Part shown: positions 1 through 7,039 of the stretch, piece after piece
Numbering within the stretch: position 1 is the stretch's first letter
How the letters are laid out: each line of letters opens with the position of its first letter
Source: Saprospirales bacterium
GTDB lineage: Bacteria; Bacteroidota; Bacteroidia; Chitinophagales; JADJOU01
Assembly: GCA_947461165.1 (NCBI GenBank)
Contig: CANHJR010000018.1
Coordinates: 1 to 10,477 of the forward strand
Reading direction: 5' to 3'
DNA length: 10,477 bases
The notes under the pieces: model-generated
The model's database searches: none
Seen by the model: the letters and a program-made list of their open reading frames with translations, nothing else
What the model was told of the DNA's origin: nothing
Position numbers and translations under genes: made by a program

Positions 1-735
1 ATGAGTGGTCATCCTCTCGATAAGTACAAGAAAGTGATTCGAGATACGACCATTACGATATTTGAAGAAATAAAACTCAGTCGCGGTGAGGAATGGATTG
101 TAGGATTGGTCAAGGATATCCAGGAAGATACAGAGAAAACATATTTGCGATTTAAGTTGCTTGGATTGGACGATGCGATATCCTTGAATCTGAAAAAAGA
201 AAGGTTAGAGAAATACAGCAAATACATAGAGGATGGCAAAATCATTATGGTTCAGCTAAAGTGGAGCAGTTTTGAAAGCAAGAAGGACAATAAGGTTATT
301 GAATTTTTTGATATAAAGAATATTTTGCCAGAACCTAGTATTTATACATCTATTCGTAAATTGATTTTGTCTCTCGATATGCCCAATTTTCAATCAGAAA
401 TGCTAGGAAAAATGGTATACGTTATTGAAAAATATAAGGGAACGACTCCTGTCTACCTCAGTATCGAGACACCAATGATAACACCCCCACTTTCTGCACA
501 GATTGTCAATACAGTAGATTCAAAAATGCTCGACGATAGAGACGGGGATGTCGAATTGGACGTGTCCGATGAAGCAGAATTAGAGACACTAGATGGTATC
601 CAAGCTGAGAAAATGGGTCCAATGTTGAACGCACTAGAAATCAAGTCAACCACATATTCAGTCAAAATATGCGAAGAATTATTAAACGAATTGTCAGCAA
701 TATTAACTGAAGACAAGGTTACGGTTCTCATTTAG
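1..735 (+). CDS. dnaE: DNA polymerase III alpha subunit, C-terminal part (5' truncated by window edge)
   Basis: Replicative polymerase alpha subunit (C-family), of which only the last 244 codons and the stop are visible. The frame is open at base 1, and the first residues, MSGHPLDKYK, match the conserved '(Y/L)-x-SGHPLD-x-Y' segment that precedes the C-terminal OB domain in bacterial DnaE. The ATG at base 1 is therefore probably an internal methionine and the gene continues to the left. Residues about 28-110 look like the OB fold (alternating strands ending in FFDIKNILPE). Residues about 119-244 resemble the C-terminal domain, including the typical 'EKYKGTTPVYLSI' strand and the closing 'ELLNELSAIL...VTVLI' helix-strand. 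Residues about 158-207 look like an insertion in that domain, with an acidic stretch at 178-198 (11 of 21 residues Asp or Glu). The polymerase and PHP domains lie outside the window. The family call rests on remembered motifs, without an alignment. Confidence 0.82.
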   Translation: MSGHPLDKYKKVIRDTTITIFEEIKLSRGEEWIVGLVKDIQEDTEKTYLRFKLLGLDDAISLNLKKERLEKYSKYIEDGKIIMVQLKWSSFESKKDNKVIEFFDIKNILPEPSIYTSIRKLILSLDMPNFQSEMLGKMVYVIEKYKGTTPVYLSIETPMITPPLSAQIVNTVDSKMLDDRDGDVELDVSDEAELETLDGIQAEKMGPMLNALEIKSTTYSVKICEELLNELSAILTEDKVTVLI

Positions 736-789
736 CGATAATTAATTATTTTTACAGTCTATAATAAAAACAAACAATAGAATAAAATT

Positions 790-1851
790 ATGCAAGCAGC
801 ATCCTTAGAGTCTAAAGAACAAATATACGACGCGGTCAAAGAAGAACTTCGCGATTGGCATAAAATTTTAAGGCAATATCAAGTGCCTGACACCAAAAAA
901 GCGATGTTTCATACGGGCTTGACATTCGCTATGTATTTGAGCGTATGGATTTTTCAATATTGGTTATTGGAAAATAATTATTCCGCGTGGTGGGTCGTTC
1001 TGATTGCAATTTGGAATGGAATAACCTTAGGTCGAGTTTTTATCATTCAGCATGATTGTGGACATAAGTCTTTCACTGCAAAGCAATGGTTAAACGATAC
1101 GATAGGAACCATTTGTAGCTTTGCTACTATTATACCTTATAAGTATTGGGCTAAATCTCACGATTTTCACCATGCTCATAACGGACAGTTGGAAACATCG
1201 GATATAGGGGATTTTGAATGTCTCAATACAGAGCAATACGCGAACTTGAATTGGAAACAAAAAGTTAGATATAGAATATATCGTTCTCCACTGTATTTTG
1301 CAACCATAGGTGGCCCAGCGTATGTTGCCGTTTTCAACAGATTTCGCTTTTTGAAATCGGAATACTTTGAAAAGGTGAAAAATAATGTAACAGTTAATAA
1401 TGTTCTATTCTTTTTGGCATATCTTCTTTTGGGATGGGTATTGGGTTGGAAAAATTTCTTAATCGTACAATTTGCTAATATTTGCTTTTTTGGAGTGATG
1501 GCTTTATGGTTCTTTTATGTGCAGCATCAGTACATGGATATTTACAAAGAAGGTAAAGACAATTGGAATTATCTGTTGTCCGCGATTCGAGGCAGTACTT
1601 TTTATAAATTGCCAAGATGGATGCATTTCATGACAGGGAATATCGGATATCATCATATTCATCATTTGAGTCCTTCTATTCCTTTCTATAATTTGAGAAA
1701 GTGTAGCATTGAGAATCCAATATTCCAAAAGTATTGTGTTCCAATTACTTTTTGGCAAAGCTTTAAAACAATTTATGCTAATCTCTGGGATGACAAAAAC
1801 AAAAGAATGGTTTCATTCAAAGAGTTTAAAAAGAATTACCAAGCATCATAA
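790..1851 (+). CDS. Membrane fatty acid desaturase (acyl-lipid type)
   Basis: Integral-membrane di-iron desaturase that uses O2 and electrons from a ferredoxin- or cytochrome-type donor to introduce a cis double bond into acyl chains (family knowledge, PF00487). All three histidine boxes are present: HDCGH at residues 88-92, HDFHH at 124-128 (an HxxHH box) and HHIHH at 288-292. There is an extra His246 in a 'VQHQY' context often seen before the third box. Hydrophobic segments lie near 41-60, 66-86, 203-219 and 223-245, giving the usual hairpin pairs with the boxes on the cytoplasmic side. The length of 353 residues is normal. The overall look is closest to the omega-6/delta-12 DesA-like branch, but regioselectivity cannot be read from sequence. 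It stands alone, with 54 bases to dnaE upstream and a strong terminator downstream, so it is probably monocistronic. A TATTTTTA at 747-754 is one mismatch from the TAnnTTTG -7 box, which is weak support for a promoter there. The likely role is membrane fluidity adjustment. Confidence 0.9.
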   Translation: MQAASLESKEQIYDAVKEELRDWHKILRQYQVPDTKKAMFHTGLTFAMYLSVWIFQYWLLENNYSAWWVVLIAIWNGITLGRVFIIQHDCGHKSFTAKQWLNDTIGTICSFATIIPYKYWAKSHDFHHAHNGQLETSDIGDFECLNTEQYANLNWKQKVRYRIYRSPLYFATIGGPAYVAVFNRFRFLKSEYFEKVKNNVTVNNVLFFLAYLLLGWVLGWKNFLIVQFANICFFGVMALWFFYVQHQYMDIYKEGKDNWNYLLSAIRGSTFYKLPRWMHFMTGNIGYHHIHHLSPSIPFYNLRKCSIENPIFQKYCVPITFWQSFKTIYANLWDDKNKRMVSFKEFKKNYQAS

Positions 1852-1864
1852 TATTATAAATAGC

Positions 1865-1901
1865 AGAGGGTAGAACAAATTGTTTTACCCTTTTCTTTTT
1901 T
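1865..1901 (+). terminator. Rho-independent terminator after the desaturase gene
   Basis: GGGTAGAACA (1868-1877) pairs with TGTTTTACCC (1881-1890) through ten pairs, one of them G-U, closing a 3-base AAT loop. The 3' arm runs straight into TTTTCTTTTTT (1891-1901). It begins 14 bases after the desaturase stop. The minus-strand orientation lacks a following U-run, so it should act on plus-strand transcripts only, separating the desaturase from ysxC. Confidence 0.85.
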
Positions 1902-1950
1902 AGCCTTCCGAAATTCTAAACAAGGCACCATATATCATTAGACGTCGAAC

Positions 1951-2556
1951 ATGAACATCACAAGCAGAAAATTTATTGGATCATTTAACAAGCTAAACGA
2001 ATTGCCTACAAATGGTACACCTGAATTTTGTTTTATCGGGCGCTCCAATGTCGGCAAATCATCTTTGATCAATTTTATCACTGGAAAAAATGATCTCGCA
2101 AAAGTTTCATCTACTCCAGGCAAAACGCAGTCTTTGAATTATTTTCTGCTCAATAATTTGTGGTATCTCGTGGATCTTCCAGGTTATGGATACGCAAGAA
2201 GAAGCAAAACACTTCGAAGCGAATGGGACAAGGTGATGTATCGCTATTTTGAGGAACGAGAATCTTTGACCAATATTTTCTTGCTCATCGACAGTCGTAT
2301 AAAGCCAATGAAAAGCGATTTAGAAATGATTGACTGGTTGGGTGAAAATGGCGTTCCATTTAGTCTAGTGTATACCAAAGCCGATACTCGTGAATTGAAA
2401 CAATGCAAGATCAATATCAAGATTTTTGAGGATAAGCTCAGTGAAACCTGGTCCGAACTACCAATTTCATTCGTCACATCAAGTGAAGAGCGAAGAGGAA
2501 AGGAAGAAATTTTGAATTATATCGAATCATGTGTACATGGGCTCAATGAACAGTAA
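1951..2556 (+). CDS. ysxC: Ribosome biogenesis GTP-binding protein YsxC/EngB
   Basis: TRAFAC-class GTPase of the EngB/YihA/YsxC family, cytoplasmic, needed for late assembly of the 50S ribosomal subunit and usually essential (family knowledge). The G motifs appear in order: G1 P-loop GRSNVGKS at residues 30-37, G2 threonine within STPGKT at 54-59, G3 DLPGYG at 75-80, G4 TKAD at 142-145, and a G5-like TSS at 176-178. 'GRSNVGKSSLIN' and 'DLPGYGYA' are diagnostic for EngB as against Era or Der. The length of 201 residues equals the family norm for a single-domain protein. The ATG at 1951 has no Shine-Dalgarno sequence but places the P-loop at the usual distance from the N-terminus. It follows the desaturase terminator and should have its own promoter in 1902-1950, where I cannot identify a clear one. 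pyrE follows after 82 bases. Confidence 0.96.
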   Translation: MNITSRKFIGSFNKLNELPTNGTPEFCFIGRSNVGKSSLINFITGKNDLAKVSSTPGKTQSLNYFLLNNLWYLVDLPGYGYARRSKTLRSEWDKVMYRYFEERESLTNIFLLIDSRIKPMKSDLEMIDWLGENGVPFSLVYTKADTRELKQCKINIKIFEDKLSETWSELPISFVTSSEERRGKEEILNYIESCVHGLNEQ

Positions 2557-2638
2557 GACAAACTTCTAAGTCAGAATTTATTCATACATCCTATTTAAAA
2601 AGAACGTAAACCGAAGAAAGAAATCAAAATTCCAACCT

Positions 2639-3244
2639 ATGAATATTGCCCAATCACTATTAGATATCCAAGCAGTCAAATTATCACCAACAAAACCATT
2701 TATTTGGGCTAGTGGTGCAGAATCACCAATCTACTGCGACAATAGGATTACGCTCTCATATCCATCAGTACGTGAAGATATTTGCAATGCCTTTGTGGCG
2801 AAGGTTAAGGATTTGTATCCAAATGCAGAAGCAATTGTCGGTGTAGCGACGGGTGGAATTGCTATTGGTGCCTTGGTCGCGGATCGGTTGGGGTTGCCAT
2901 TTGCTTATGTTCGTGACAAGCCAAAAGCACATGGAAGAGAAAATACCGTGGAAGGTTTTTTGAACCAAGACTCCAAGGTTGTCGTCATTGAGGACTTAAT
3001 CTCTACAGGCGGTTCGAGCTTGAAAGCTGTTGAATCTCTCCGAAACTACGGTGTGGAGGTCCTAGGGTTGTTGGCTATATTTACTTATAATTTTACCAAA
3101 GCGGATATCGCTTTTGACGAAGCGAAGTGCTCCCAAAACACCTTGACGAGTTTCACAGAATTGATTAGTCTCATAGAATCCAGTCCTGCCTATTCTACTA
3201 ACGATATTGAATACATGAAGGCTTGGTATCAAAAGGGGATATAG
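2639..3244 (+). CDS. pyrE: Orotate phosphoribosyltransferase
   Basis: Converts orotate and PRPP to orotidine 5'-monophosphate and pyrophosphate, the fifth step of de novo pyrimidine synthesis, in the cytoplasm. The PRPP-binding signature VVVIEDLISTGGSS is at residues 114-127. The flexible catalytic loop is at about 91-106 and contains R92, K94, K96, H98 and R100 as in type I phosphoribosyltransferases. 'PIYCDNRITLSYP' at 30-42 and 'GVATGGIAIGALVAD' at 68-82 are typical of the enzyme. At 201 residues it is slightly shorter than the common size of about 210. The ATG at 2639 puts 'AQSLLDIQAVKLSP' at the expected N-terminus. It lies 82 bases after ysxC on the same strand with no terminator seen between, so co-transcription is possible. 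It converges with the minus-strand orphan gene, with 29 bases between the stops. Confidence 0.96.
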   Translation: MNIAQSLLDIQAVKLSPTKPFIWASGAESPIYCDNRITLSYPSVREDICNAFVAKVKDLYPNAEAIVGVATGGIAIGALVADRLGLPFAYVRDKPKAHGRENTVEGFLNQDSKVVVIEDLISTGGSSLKAVESLRNYGVEVLGLLAIFTYNFTKADIAFDEAKCSQNTLTSFTELISLIESSPAYSTNDIEYMKAWYQKGI

Positions 3245-3273
3245 GCAGAAATTAAACAACTAAAAAGCAAGCC

Positions 3274-4338
3274 TCAATACCTCAACTCAAAAATTGATTC
3301 TGAGTTTGTGTTTTCGGCGGATTGATTTCGACCTTTCCAATACATATCGCCGGAATGCTCGCCATGTATTATTGTTGCATTGGTGGTTTTGAAGATCAGA
3401 ATATCCGAATGCATCGTCACCCAACCCGCCTTTTTGGAAGACAGAAATTTACTTGCTTTTTTGACAGCATATTTCTTCATCCCTTCTTTCCAATCCAAAA
3501 ATAACATGCTTATATGCAGCTTCATGGGATCTAGCAATTCAATAGAGAATCTTAGATGTTGCATCCATTGTTCTTCATTTACAGTAAATGAAAGAGATTT
3601 GAAGCCGGCAAAACATTCATTTTTAGAATGATCATTTTGAACGATCTTCTGGATTGGAGTAGATTGATATTCTTTCTTTTTGGTCCAATGATAGCTCTCT
3701 GTTTCCGATACCAATTCAAGTTCGGTTCGATTTCTTCGATAACCAATTATCAAATAGGGAATATTGATTTCATATTCCGTTTTATTGGAAAACATGGCGC
3801 ATTCCATCGTTTCACAGTTGCCTACCCAGTCTGCTTGCAATTCAAATTCAGCACAATGATTTACAGAATCGAAAACGAGGTTACTTGTGTGAATTTGAAA
3901 ATGCACTGGTTTGTCAGATCGTCGGATAGACTTCAGTTCGAATCCGTTGAGAATGACCTCCGCGCGAGAGCAGTTTTGAAATTCCTTAGGTAGCGTAAGA
4001 ATAATGTTGTCTCGACTGGTTAGTAGTTTTGCTTCCTTTCCTGTGAGTGTGATTTTATGATTTCCTTGAAAAAAGAAAAGATCTTGACTTTCGACAAGGG
4101 TGTGGTATTGGCGAAAGGTCGTACTGTCACGTCCAGCTCCAGAAGCGCTATAATGCTTGCCAACAAATGTTCCCATTTCATTCATAGAAACCATACTTCC
4201 AATTCGATTGATGCGATGGTTGTAGGTCCATTGATGATCAAAACCTCGCCAGACGATAGCTTTGTGGATGCTGTTTTTATCTTGAGACAAAAGGCTCATA
4301 GAAAGATTGACAATGAAGAAGATCAGGTTTTTTTTCAT
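3274..4338 (-). CDS. Exported protein of unknown family
   Basis: I do not recognise this 354-residue protein. It starts with a short Sec-type signal: two lysines, then the hydrophobic run LIFFIVNLSMSLL, with a likely cleavage near residues 18-20. No lipobox cysteine or later membrane segment is seen. After the signal comes an aromatic, basic stretch 'IVWRGFDHQWTYNHRINRIG' (28-47), then mixed strand-rich sequence with five cysteines (C123, C162, C175, C180, C242), which could form disulfides in the periplasm. A lysine-rich segment lies at about 282-303, followed by a histidine-containing end, 'IIHGEHSGDMYWKGRNQS' (323-340). The strand-rich character suggests an all-beta fold, but this is only an impression. 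It is flanked by pyrE (convergent) and purM (divergent, 191 bases away) and stands alone on its strand. Low-complexity artefacts are absent, the frame is long and intact, and the signal peptide supports a real gene. Confidence 0.75.
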   Translation of the reverse strand: MKKNLIFFIVNLSMSLLSQDKNSIHKAIVWRGFDHQWTYNHRINRIGSMVSMNEMGTFVGKHYSASGAGRDSTTFRQYHTLVESQDLFFFQGNHKITLTGKEAKLLTSRDNIILTLPKEFQNCSRAEVILNGFELKSIRRSDKPVHFQIHTSNLVFDSVNHCAEFELQADWVGNCETMECAMFSNKTEYEINIPYLIIGYRRNRTELELVSETESYHWTKKKEYQSTPIQKIVQNDHSKNECFAGFKSLSFTVNEEQWMQHLRFSIELLDPMKLHISMLFLDWKEGMKKYAVKKASKFLSSKKAGWVTMHSDILIFKTTNATIIHGEHSGDMYWKGRNQSAENTNSESIFELRY

Positions 4339-4529
4339 TTCAAAATTCTGTATTTTTAACCAAGATAATAGGATTCGTGAGCAAGAGAAATTTGAAATCT
4401 CATTCTAGCAAAATTATTCAATTCTAGTTCAACAGCGTTCAAGATTTTTTTCTTCAATCACCTAAGTGGATATCTCGTATCGTCCAAGCGAATTTTTCTA
4501 GCTAGTTTTGCATATTAAATGATGAAAAA
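4339..4529. other. Divergent intergenic region, 191 bases
   Basis: The largest gene-free stretch in the window, between the start of the minus-strand exported protein and the start of purM. It is AT-rich. It holds a good -7 element for purM at its right end (listed separately). Next to the minus-strand gene, CAAAATTC at 4341-4348 reads GAATTTTG on the minus strand, one mismatch from TAnnTTTG and very close to the ATG, so it may be that gene's -7 element. No hairpin, riboswitch or small ORF of note was recognised. Confidence 0.6.
4503..4510 (+). promoter_or_regulatory. Bacteroidota-type -7 element for purM
   Basis: TAGTTTTG matches TAnnTTTG, the -7 element used by the primary sigma factor of Bacteroidota. 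It ends 19 bases before the purM ATG, which would give a leader of only about 12-16 bases. No TTG/TTTG -33 element is visible at the expected distance (about 4478-4484 reads TATCGTC), so support comes from one box and its position. Confidence 0.5.
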
Positions 4530-5705
4530 ATGAGTCCGACAGAAAACTATCTCAAACGTGGCGTTAGTGCCAAAAAAGAGGATGTCCATCAGGCGATTAC
4601 AAATTTGGATCAAGGATTATTTTCCAAGTTGTTTTGCAAAGTTTTTCCTGATGTTTTGGGTGGATCAGACGAGTTTGTCAATCTGATGAGCAGCGATGGC
4701 TCTGGGACGAAATCGGCGATAGCTTATTTATATTGGATGGAAACAGGCGATGCCTCTGTATTTCGCGGAATAGGGCAAGATGCATTGGTTATGAATCTAG
4801 ATGATATGGCATGTGTCGGGGCAATGGATAATTTTCTTTTTACCTCCATTATCAATCGAAATAAACATCGAATTCCAGGAGAAATCATCAAGGAGATCAT
4901 AGATGGAACCAAAGAATACATCGACACCTTGTCTGATAAAGGGGTTCACATCACCTATACTGGTGGAGAAACAGCCGATGTCGGTGATGTCGTCCGCACC
5001 GTTTCGGTAGATGCTAGTATGGTAGCTCGAATGAAAAAATCAGATATTATTCAAACCAATAGCATCGCACCTGGACAAATTATAGTCGGTTTGGCGAGTT
5101 ATGGCAATTGTAGCTATGAAAAACGATATAATAGTGGAATGGGTAGCAATGGTTTGACTTCCGCGCGACATGACTTGTTGTCTTCACATTACACACAATT
5201 TGAGGAAACCATCGAGAAGATGGTTGATCCTGCAGTTCAGTATACTGGAAAAAACCGATTGACAGATGTGGTATATGAGAATTGGAATCTCGGTCAACTG
5301 ATTTTGTCGCCGACGATGAGTTTTACACCGATATTGAAGAACCTTTTTGATAGCGTTGGTCGAAATCAAATTAAATCTATTGTTCATTGTACTGGTGGTG
5401 GTGCTTCAAAGGTGCTCCATTTTGCTGAGAGAGTAAAAATTGTGAAAGACAATATGCTGCCGACACCTTTTTTATTTGATTATATCCAATCACAAAGTCA
5501 GACAAGTTGGCAAGAAATGTTTCAAGTCTTCAATATGGGTACTCGTCTTGAAATTTACATCGAGAATGAGGCTATTGCCAAGGAAATTATAGCTATTTCG
5601 AAATCATTTGGTGTGGATGCACAAATTATTGGATATGTCGAGTCTAGTGAAAAGGCTGAGGTCGAGGTGAAACATAATCTGATTAGTTACCATTATTTTG
5701 CCTAG
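4530..5705 (+). CDS. purM: Phosphoribosylformylglycinamidine cyclo-ligase (AIR synthetase)
   Basis: ATP-dependent ring closure of FGAM to 5-aminoimidazole ribonucleotide, step five of de novo purine synthesis, cytoplasmic. Visible signatures: 'KRGVSAKKEDV' near the N-terminus (9-19), DGSGTKS at 56-62 (nucleotide and phosphate binding), DDMACVGA at 91-98, TGGETAD at 144-150, GSNGLTSAR at 205-213, HCTGGG at 286-291 and FNMGTRLE at 334-341. These cover both the N-terminal AIRS domain and the C-terminal AIRS_C domain. The length of 391 residues is longer than the roughly 345 of E. coli PurM but fits the longer form I associate with Bacteroidota. The ATG at 4530 is preceded by an A-rich stretch and no Shine-Dalgarno sequence. 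It leads a run of four plus-strand genes with short gaps; the DinB-family gene starts 8 bases after the stop. Confidence 0.96.
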   Translation: MSPTENYLKRGVSAKKEDVHQAITNLDQGLFSKLFCKVFPDVLGGSDEFVNLMSSDGSGTKSAIAYLYWMETGDASVFRGIGQDALVMNLDDMACVGAMDNFLFTSIINRNKHRIPGEIIKEIIDGTKEYIDTLSDKGVHITYTGGETADVGDVVRTVSVDASMVARMKKSDIIQTNSIAPGQIIVGLASYGNCSYEKRYNSGMGSNGLTSARHDLLSSHYTQFEETIEKMVDPAVQYTGKNRLTDVVYENWNLGQLILSPTMSFTPILKNLFDSVGRNQIKSIVHCTGGGASKVLHFAERVKIVKDNMLPTPFLFDYIQSQSQTSWQEMFQVFNMGTRLEIYIENEAIAKEIIAISKSFGVDAQIIGYVESSEKAEVEVKHNLISYHYFA

Positions 5706-5713
5706 TATTGCCA

Positions 5714-6223
5714 ATGAATGTTTCAGATCTAAGCGTATATCCATCCTATTTCAAGCACTATTTTGAGCTTGTTGGGAATCATTCTTTAGAACAAATTTTG
5801 GAGAAGAGGATGTTCAATGCCTTGGATTTTTATCAAGAAATACCAGCCAATAAATGGTCGTATAGCTACGAGGAAGGCAAGTGGAGTATGCAGAAAGTGT
5901 TGCAACATGTTTTGGATGCAGAAGCAATCTTTTTGTTTCGAGCGATAAGCGTTGCACGCGGAGAAAAGCAATCCTTGCCTGGCTGGAATGAGAATGAATA
6001 TGCCAGTAATATACAGGAATCAAGTATCGATATCACGAGACTATTCAGAGCTCTAGGACACCAAATGAATCTAACGAAATATTATTTCTCCACGTTTAGT
6101 CCAGAGGAAATACAACGAATCGGAATTGTCAATGGCCATGAAACTTCTGTTGGAGCGATGGGTTTTGCCATCGCTGGTCACGAAATACATCACCGCAATA
6201 TTATTAAAGAACGATATTTCTAA
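5714..6223 (+). CDS. DinB-family (DinB/YfiT-like) putative metalloenzyme
   Basis: Small four-helix-bundle protein of the DinB/YfiT superfamily (DinB_2 type). Counting from the ATG at 5714, the three histidines expected to hold a divalent metal are H65 in 'KVLQHVLDAE' and H156 with H160 in 'AGHEIHHRN' (HxxxH). The segment 'EEGKWSMQKVLQHVLD' (53-68) matches the family pattern in which 'W-S-x(2)-E/K-x(2)-x-H-x(2)-D' opens the second helix. Family members include thiol-dependent transferases and hydrolases, for example bacillithiol S-transferases; the substrate here is unknown. An in-frame TTG at 5708 would add two residues (171 in all). I prefer the ATG at 5714, 8 bases after the purM stop. Tight spacing to purM and dnaQ suggests one transcript, but no functional link to purine synthesis is evident. 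The cytoplasm is likely, as no signal peptide is present. Confidence 0.85.
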   Translation: MNVSDLSVYPSYFKHYFELVGNHSLEQILEKRMFNALDFYQEIPANKWSYSYEEGKWSMQKVLQHVLDAEAIFLFRAISVARGEKQSLPGWNENEYASNIQESSIDITRLFRALGHQMNLTKYYFSTFSPEEIQRIGIVNGHETSVGAMGFAIAGHEIHHRNIIKERYF

Positions 6224-6247
6224 AATATAAATTTCAATCGATTACAA

Positions 6248-7021
6248 ATGAAACTGAATCTTACCAGGCCACTTGCTTTTTTTGATCTAGAAACAACTGG
6301 ATTAGATGTCGTAAAGGATAAAATTGTCGAAATTTCAATCTTGAAAATTTTTCCAGACGAACAGCGCAAGTCCATATATTTCTTGGTAAACCCCGACATG
6401 CTGATTCCAAAGGAAGTTTCAGACATTCATGGCATTACCAATGAGCGTGTCGCCACTGCTCCTAAATTCAAAGACATCGCGCAAGAAATTGCAGATTTTT
6501 TGAAAGATGCAGATCTTGCCGGTTTCAACTCAAACCGATTTGATATTCCGGTTTTGATGGAAGAAATGTTGAGACTAGGCATCGACTTGGAGTTAGATAA
6601 GAAGTCAAACATTGATGTACAAACGATTTTTTTCAAAATGGAAAAGCGCGATTTGACTTCAGCCTACAAGTTTTATTGCGATAAGACCTTGGAAAATGCT
6701 CACACAGCTGAGGCAGATACCGAAGCAACATATGAGGTATTCAAAGCGCAGCTAGAACGATATCCCGATATCATCAATAGCATCGAATATATTTCACAAA
6801 CATTCAATGACGGATCCAATCATGTCGATACCGGCAAACGGATAATGAAACGTGGCAATGACTTCGTGTTATGCTTTGGAAAACATAAGGATCGTACTTT
6901 TCAAGAGGTTTTTGAGCAGGACAAAGGCTATTTTAGATGGATGTATAATGCGGACTTTGGACTACATACCAAGGCAAAGCTCAAGGAAATTTGTGATGAT
7001 TTAGGAATTAAAGTTTCGTAA
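6248..7021 (+). CDS. DnaQ-like 3'-5' exonuclease (DEDDh) with C-terminal DUF3820-like domain
   Basis: Exonuclease of the DNA polymerase III epsilon/RNase T superfamily. The DEDDh catalytic residues are all visible: D13 and E15 in 'FFDLETTGL', D99 in 'FNSNRFDIPVL', and H152 with D157 in 'AHTAEADTEA'. Residues 1-170 form the nuclease domain. Residues about 205-245, with 'CFGKHKDRTFQEVFEQD-GYFRWM', resemble the small DUF3820-type domain fused to this exonuclease in Bacteroidota as I remember it; the function of that domain is unsettled. The length of 257 residues matches this Bacteroidota form. It may serve as proofreading subunit for the DnaE whose gene lies at the left edge, or as a repair nuclease; sequence alone does not decide, so I give no symbol. 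It begins 24 bases after the DinB-family gene and ends 18 bases before the glycosyltransferase gene. Confidence 0.92.
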   Translation: MKLNLTRPLAFFDLETTGLDVVKDKIVEISILKIFPDEQRKSIYFLVNPDMLIPKEVSDIHGITNERVATAPKFKDIAQEIADFLKDADLAGFNSNRFDIPVLMEEMLRLGIDLELDKKSNIDVQTIFFKMEKRDLTSAYKFYCDKTLENAHTAEADTEATYEVFKAQLERYPDIINSIEYISQTFNDGSNHVDTGKRIMKRGNDFVLCFGKHKDRTFQEVFEQDKGYFRWMYNADFGLHTKAKLKEICDDLGIKVS

Positions 7022-7027
7022 CCTCAT

Positions 7028-7035
7028 TATATTTG
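7028..7035 (+). promoter_or_regulatory. Possible -7 element just before the glycosyltransferase start
   Basis: TATATTTG matches TAnnTTTG exactly and ends four bases before the ATG at 7040 ('TATATTTGCAAAATG'). If used, transcription would start at or next to the ATG and give a nearly leaderless message. No TTG is present at the proper -33 distance, and the gene is only 18 bases from dnaQ, so read-through is an equally good explanation. Confidence 0.35.
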
Positions 7036-7039
7036 CAAA

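Noticed and set aside
1..735. Reading the first frame as a complete 244-residue hypothetical protein starting at base 1
   Set aside because: The first residues are the conserved internal SGHPLD segment of DnaE and the frame touches the window edge, so a truncated dnaE is the better reading.
3273..3290. Three CTCAA words close together around the end of the exported-protein gene
   Set aside because: They are only five bases each with irregular spacing and lie partly in coding sequence; chance is the simplest explanation.
3284..3306. Inverted repeat AACTCA...TGAGTT near the stop of the exported-protein gene
   Set aside because: Six AT-rich pairs with an 11-base loop, inside coding sequence and not followed directly by a U-run; too weak for a terminator.
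3628..3993. Plus-strand 121-codon frame inside the exported-protein gene
   Set aside because: It is fully antisense to an intact gene with a signal peptide. The hydrophobic, Phe/Ile-rich translation mirrors Lys/Glu/Asn codons on the other strand.
4057..4359. Plus-strand 100-codon frame across the 5' end of the exported-protein gene
   Set aside because: It lies antisense to the signal-peptide end of the minus-strand gene, has no family resemblance, and its composition looks like a reverse-complement shadow.
4519..4533. Four-codon ORF (Met-Met-Lys-Lys-stop) overlapping the purM start
   Set aside because: Its stop overlaps the purM ATG, which could suggest translational coupling, but ATG/AAA runs are frequent in AT-rich leaders and the peptide has no features.
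5708..5713. TTG start giving a two-residue-longer DinB-family protein
   Set aside because: An ATG lies six bases downstream in frame with no loss of conserved sequence, so the rarer start is not needed.
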